DNA from: 2-01-FULL-41-14 sp046317875
GTDB lineage: Bacteria > Pseudomonadota > Alphaproteobacteria > UBA7879 > UBA5542
Length of the DNA: 64,000 nt
Direction of reading: 5' to 3'
NCBI GenBank assembly: GCA_046317875.1
Contig: JBKCVN010000011.1
Span: 30,238 to 94,237 of the forward strand
Below the pieces are notes generated by a model. It had not been told where the DNA came from. It worked only from the letters and a program-made list of their open reading frames with translations, and did not search any database. The translations under genes were made by a program, and so were the position numbers. Position 1 is the first letter of the stretch. Each line of letters starts with the position of its first letter. Of this stretch, positions 61,700 to 64,000 are shown piece after piece.

Positions 61700-62671
61700 T
61701 TAGGAATACTTCTTAAGTTCTAGATTTAGTAGACCCTTGTATGCCAAATCATTAGGGCATAATTTTTTTCTTTCAGCCAGATCTTTCATTGTTCCCTGAG
61801 CGGAATGGGACGATCTTTCGGCATATATTGCCACTTCCTGTACGGCGCGTTTGCAGGCTTTTTCGTTCTCGTTTAGGAACTTTTTGAAATTGTCTCTTTT
61901 CGTGGCAGGAATTATGCCTTCCAGTTTTTTCTTAATTTCGGCGCTTTTGTTGAAATAAGCTTCCCCTTCATTCTGGACAAGAGAAATTAGGCTTTTTAAT
62001 AGTTGTTGCGCCTGTTCCTTTGTATCGACATCAGCGATCAGCCGATGGAGGGTTTTTTGATAGGCTTCTAGGCCATGGATGAAGGACCTTTTGCTTTGGG
62101 CCAGTTTTTTGGTTTTTTCTATTAATTTGTCTTGATGGAAAGAAAACACTTTTTTGGCATTTTGCAGATTTTCTAGTTCTTTAATTTTAGAGAGAAGTTT
62201 GTCCTCGGAAAAATCCATTGATACAGGATAAATGGGGTTTCTTGTCATTACCACTTGAACGGCTCTGGATTCTGGATAAAAAACAGCGCGGTTTTGGTGA
62301 GTATTAGGAATTACCTGGGGTACGATAGAGGGTGGATAGATTACGTTACGTACACGTGCTGGGGCCGGAGCAGCCAATGCTGGAGCAGCAGCTGGAAGGG
62401 GGGCAGGCGAAACGGGGGCTGTGCTGGTCTCGGTGACATACCCAGAAGAAGGAGACAAAGGGAGTGTCAGAACGCTTGAGGGGTTCGTGCCAGTATTCAT
62501 GTGAGCTTGTTCAGCAAATAAGGACATTGGTTTGAGTTTTCCATTTTTGGGAAGAGGAGAAGGTGCCCGATTTAAAAGACGGCTGCTGGGAGATGTGTTG
62601 GCATCTTCCACTGATGAAAATGTTAAATTAGTTAAAAAAGTAAAAATAATAATATTTGAATTTTTTTTCAT
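61700..62671 (-). CDS. Secreted protein with Pro-rich linker and coiled coil
   Basis: 323 aa. Residues 1-20 are a signal peptide (IIIFTFLTNLTFSS). Residues 25-140 are Pro/Ala/Ser-rich, including an Ala-Pro run (PAPLPAAAPALAAPAPA). Residues 155-323 are strongly helical, with heptad-like stretches from LLSKIKELENLQNAKK on, and few Cys. No known family. Pro-rich then coiled-coil architecture would suit a surface-exposed or secreted protein, but I see no anchor. Confidence 0.72.
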   Translation of the reverse strand: MKKNSNIIIFTFLTNLTFSSVEDANTSPSSRLLNRAPSPLPKNGKLKPMSLFAEQAHMNTGTNPSSVLTLPLSPSSGYVTETSTAPVSPAPLPAAAPALAAPAPARVRNVIYPPSIVPQVIPNTHQNRAVFYPESRAVQVVMTRNPIYPVSMDFSEDKLLSKIKELENLQNAKKVFSFHQDKLIEKTKKLAQSKRSFIHGLEAYQKTLHRLIADVDTKEQAQQLLKSLISLVQNEGEAYFNKSAEIKKKLEGIIPATKRDNFKKFLNENEKACKRAVQEVAIYAERSSHSAQGTMKDLAERKKLCPNDLAYKGLLNLELKKYS

Positions 62672-63136
62672 TGTTAAATCCGTTCTTAGTATTTGTTTAT
62701 ATTTATTTATTACTTTTTATTACTTTTATTTGTAATGTTGATTAATTAGTAATTGTCATGTTTTTTTTGCATAATAGTCTGCCAGATGGATTAAGATTCC
62801 CCCTGTGCCGGGGGTAGGCAAGTGGGGCTGGTTAGGCAGTTAAGAAAAAATATGAAAAAAGAAAACAAATCCTCTTGACGGGGGAAAAGATATGCCCTAT
62901 ACACATCTAAGACTTGTCGAACTTCAGATGAGTAAGTTATTTGAAAATGTAAAGAAAAGAAAAGCAGGCAGTGGTCTTGGAATATATTTAAGACTATTGC
63001 TTAGCAGAAATGACAAGGTAAGTTTGGAAACAAACTAATACATACCAAGTCAATTCCAAGTTACGCAATTAAGTCAGTTAATTCGATCGAACTATTCAAT
63101 TAGTTCAAACAACAAACAGTTTGTTTGTTAGGATTC
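62672..63136 (+). other. rRNA promoter and leader region, no protein gene
   Basis: 465 bp between the coiled-coil protein start and 16S. It holds the rRNA promoter and, near the 16S end, an inverted repeat AACAAAC-A-GTTTGTT (about 63106-63120) that could belong to the processing stem. No ORF is supported. Confidence 0.6.
62875..62903 (+). promoter_or_regulatory. rRNA operon promoter
   Basis: TTGACG (62875-62880), exactly 17 nt, then TATACA (62898-62903), about 230 nt ahead of the mature 16S. A strong sigma-70 match and the only good promoter in the leader. Confidence 0.8.

Positions 63137-64000
<864 letters not shown>

Overview
The window looks like part of the chromosome of an intracellular alphaproteobacterium, most likely an amoeba- or protist-associated member of the Holosporales/Paracaedibacter/Odyssella type. 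Signs of this are FAD-dependent ThyX, a very large NAD-glutamate dehydrogenase, an alphaproteobacterial GltX pair, the split PntAA/PntAB/PntB transhydrogenase, a Chlamydia-like queuine-type Tgt with a YhhQ transporter, vitamin B12 import, and many small secreted proteins of unknown function. No transposase, integrase, phage or CRISPR array is visible in the 64 kb. The lineage call is inference from gene content and the 5' part of the 16S gene.

Layout. 1-7.5 kb: end of a secreted protein, thyX, a small DMT transporter, rpmB, the yhhQ-tgt queuosine salvage pair, an autotransporter, and a divergent exported sulfotransferase-like protein. 7.5-15.8 kb: typA, an AmpG-like MFS permease, tRNA-Gly(GCC), NAD-glutamate dehydrogenase and a DUF4870 protein. 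15.8-21.1 kb (minus): a cobalamin riboswitch followed by btuB-btuF-btuC-btuD-miaA. 21.4-27 kb: a SIMPL protein, then nusA-infB-plsY behind a promoter and leader hairpin. 27-33.2 kb (minus): an overlapping run EVE - WecA/MraY-type transferase - gltX1 - cysS - C26 amidotransferase - RluB-type pseudouridine synthase, plus an exported cupin. 33.3-41.3 kb: a Cys-rich secreted protein, a four-gene ABC exporter (FtsX permease, ATPase, membrane-fusion protein, outer-membrane lipoprotein channel) and a large exported helical-repeat protein. 41.5-46.7 kb: tRNA-Asn and tRNA-Cys, a decayed VOC gene, PCMT-rhodanese, a porin, ubiA with a 41-aa lipoprotein, rsmE-bolA. 46.6-54.8 kb: a secreted protein ending in a HicA-like domain, tkt-gapA-smpB, an outer-membrane barrel, rlmE, and two exported GNAT genes, one frameshifted in a poly-C tract. 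54.8-64 kb: gltX2, a LysE exporter, pntAA-pntAB-pntB, a gene split by one in-frame stop, an AAA ATPase, a 45-codon ORF, a secreted coiled-coil protein, and a promoter and leader for a 16S rRNA that runs off the window.

Common themes. Host-metabolite salvage is prominent (queuine, cobalamin, possibly muropeptides). tRNA modification genes sit in or beside the salvage loci (tgt, miaA). Several catalytic folds that are normally cytosolic (sulfotransferase, GNAT twice, HicA-like) carry signal peptides, which makes them candidate host- or envelope-directed factors. Gene decay is visible: a VOC pseudogene, a nonsense-interrupted secreted gene and a frameshifted GNAT.

Caution. The 16S gene at the right edge is typical bacterial 16S for roughly its first 300-350 nt, then becomes AT-rich with mitochondrial-type substitutions in universal segments. 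The last ~500 nt may be host mitochondrial SSU rRNA joined by misassembly.
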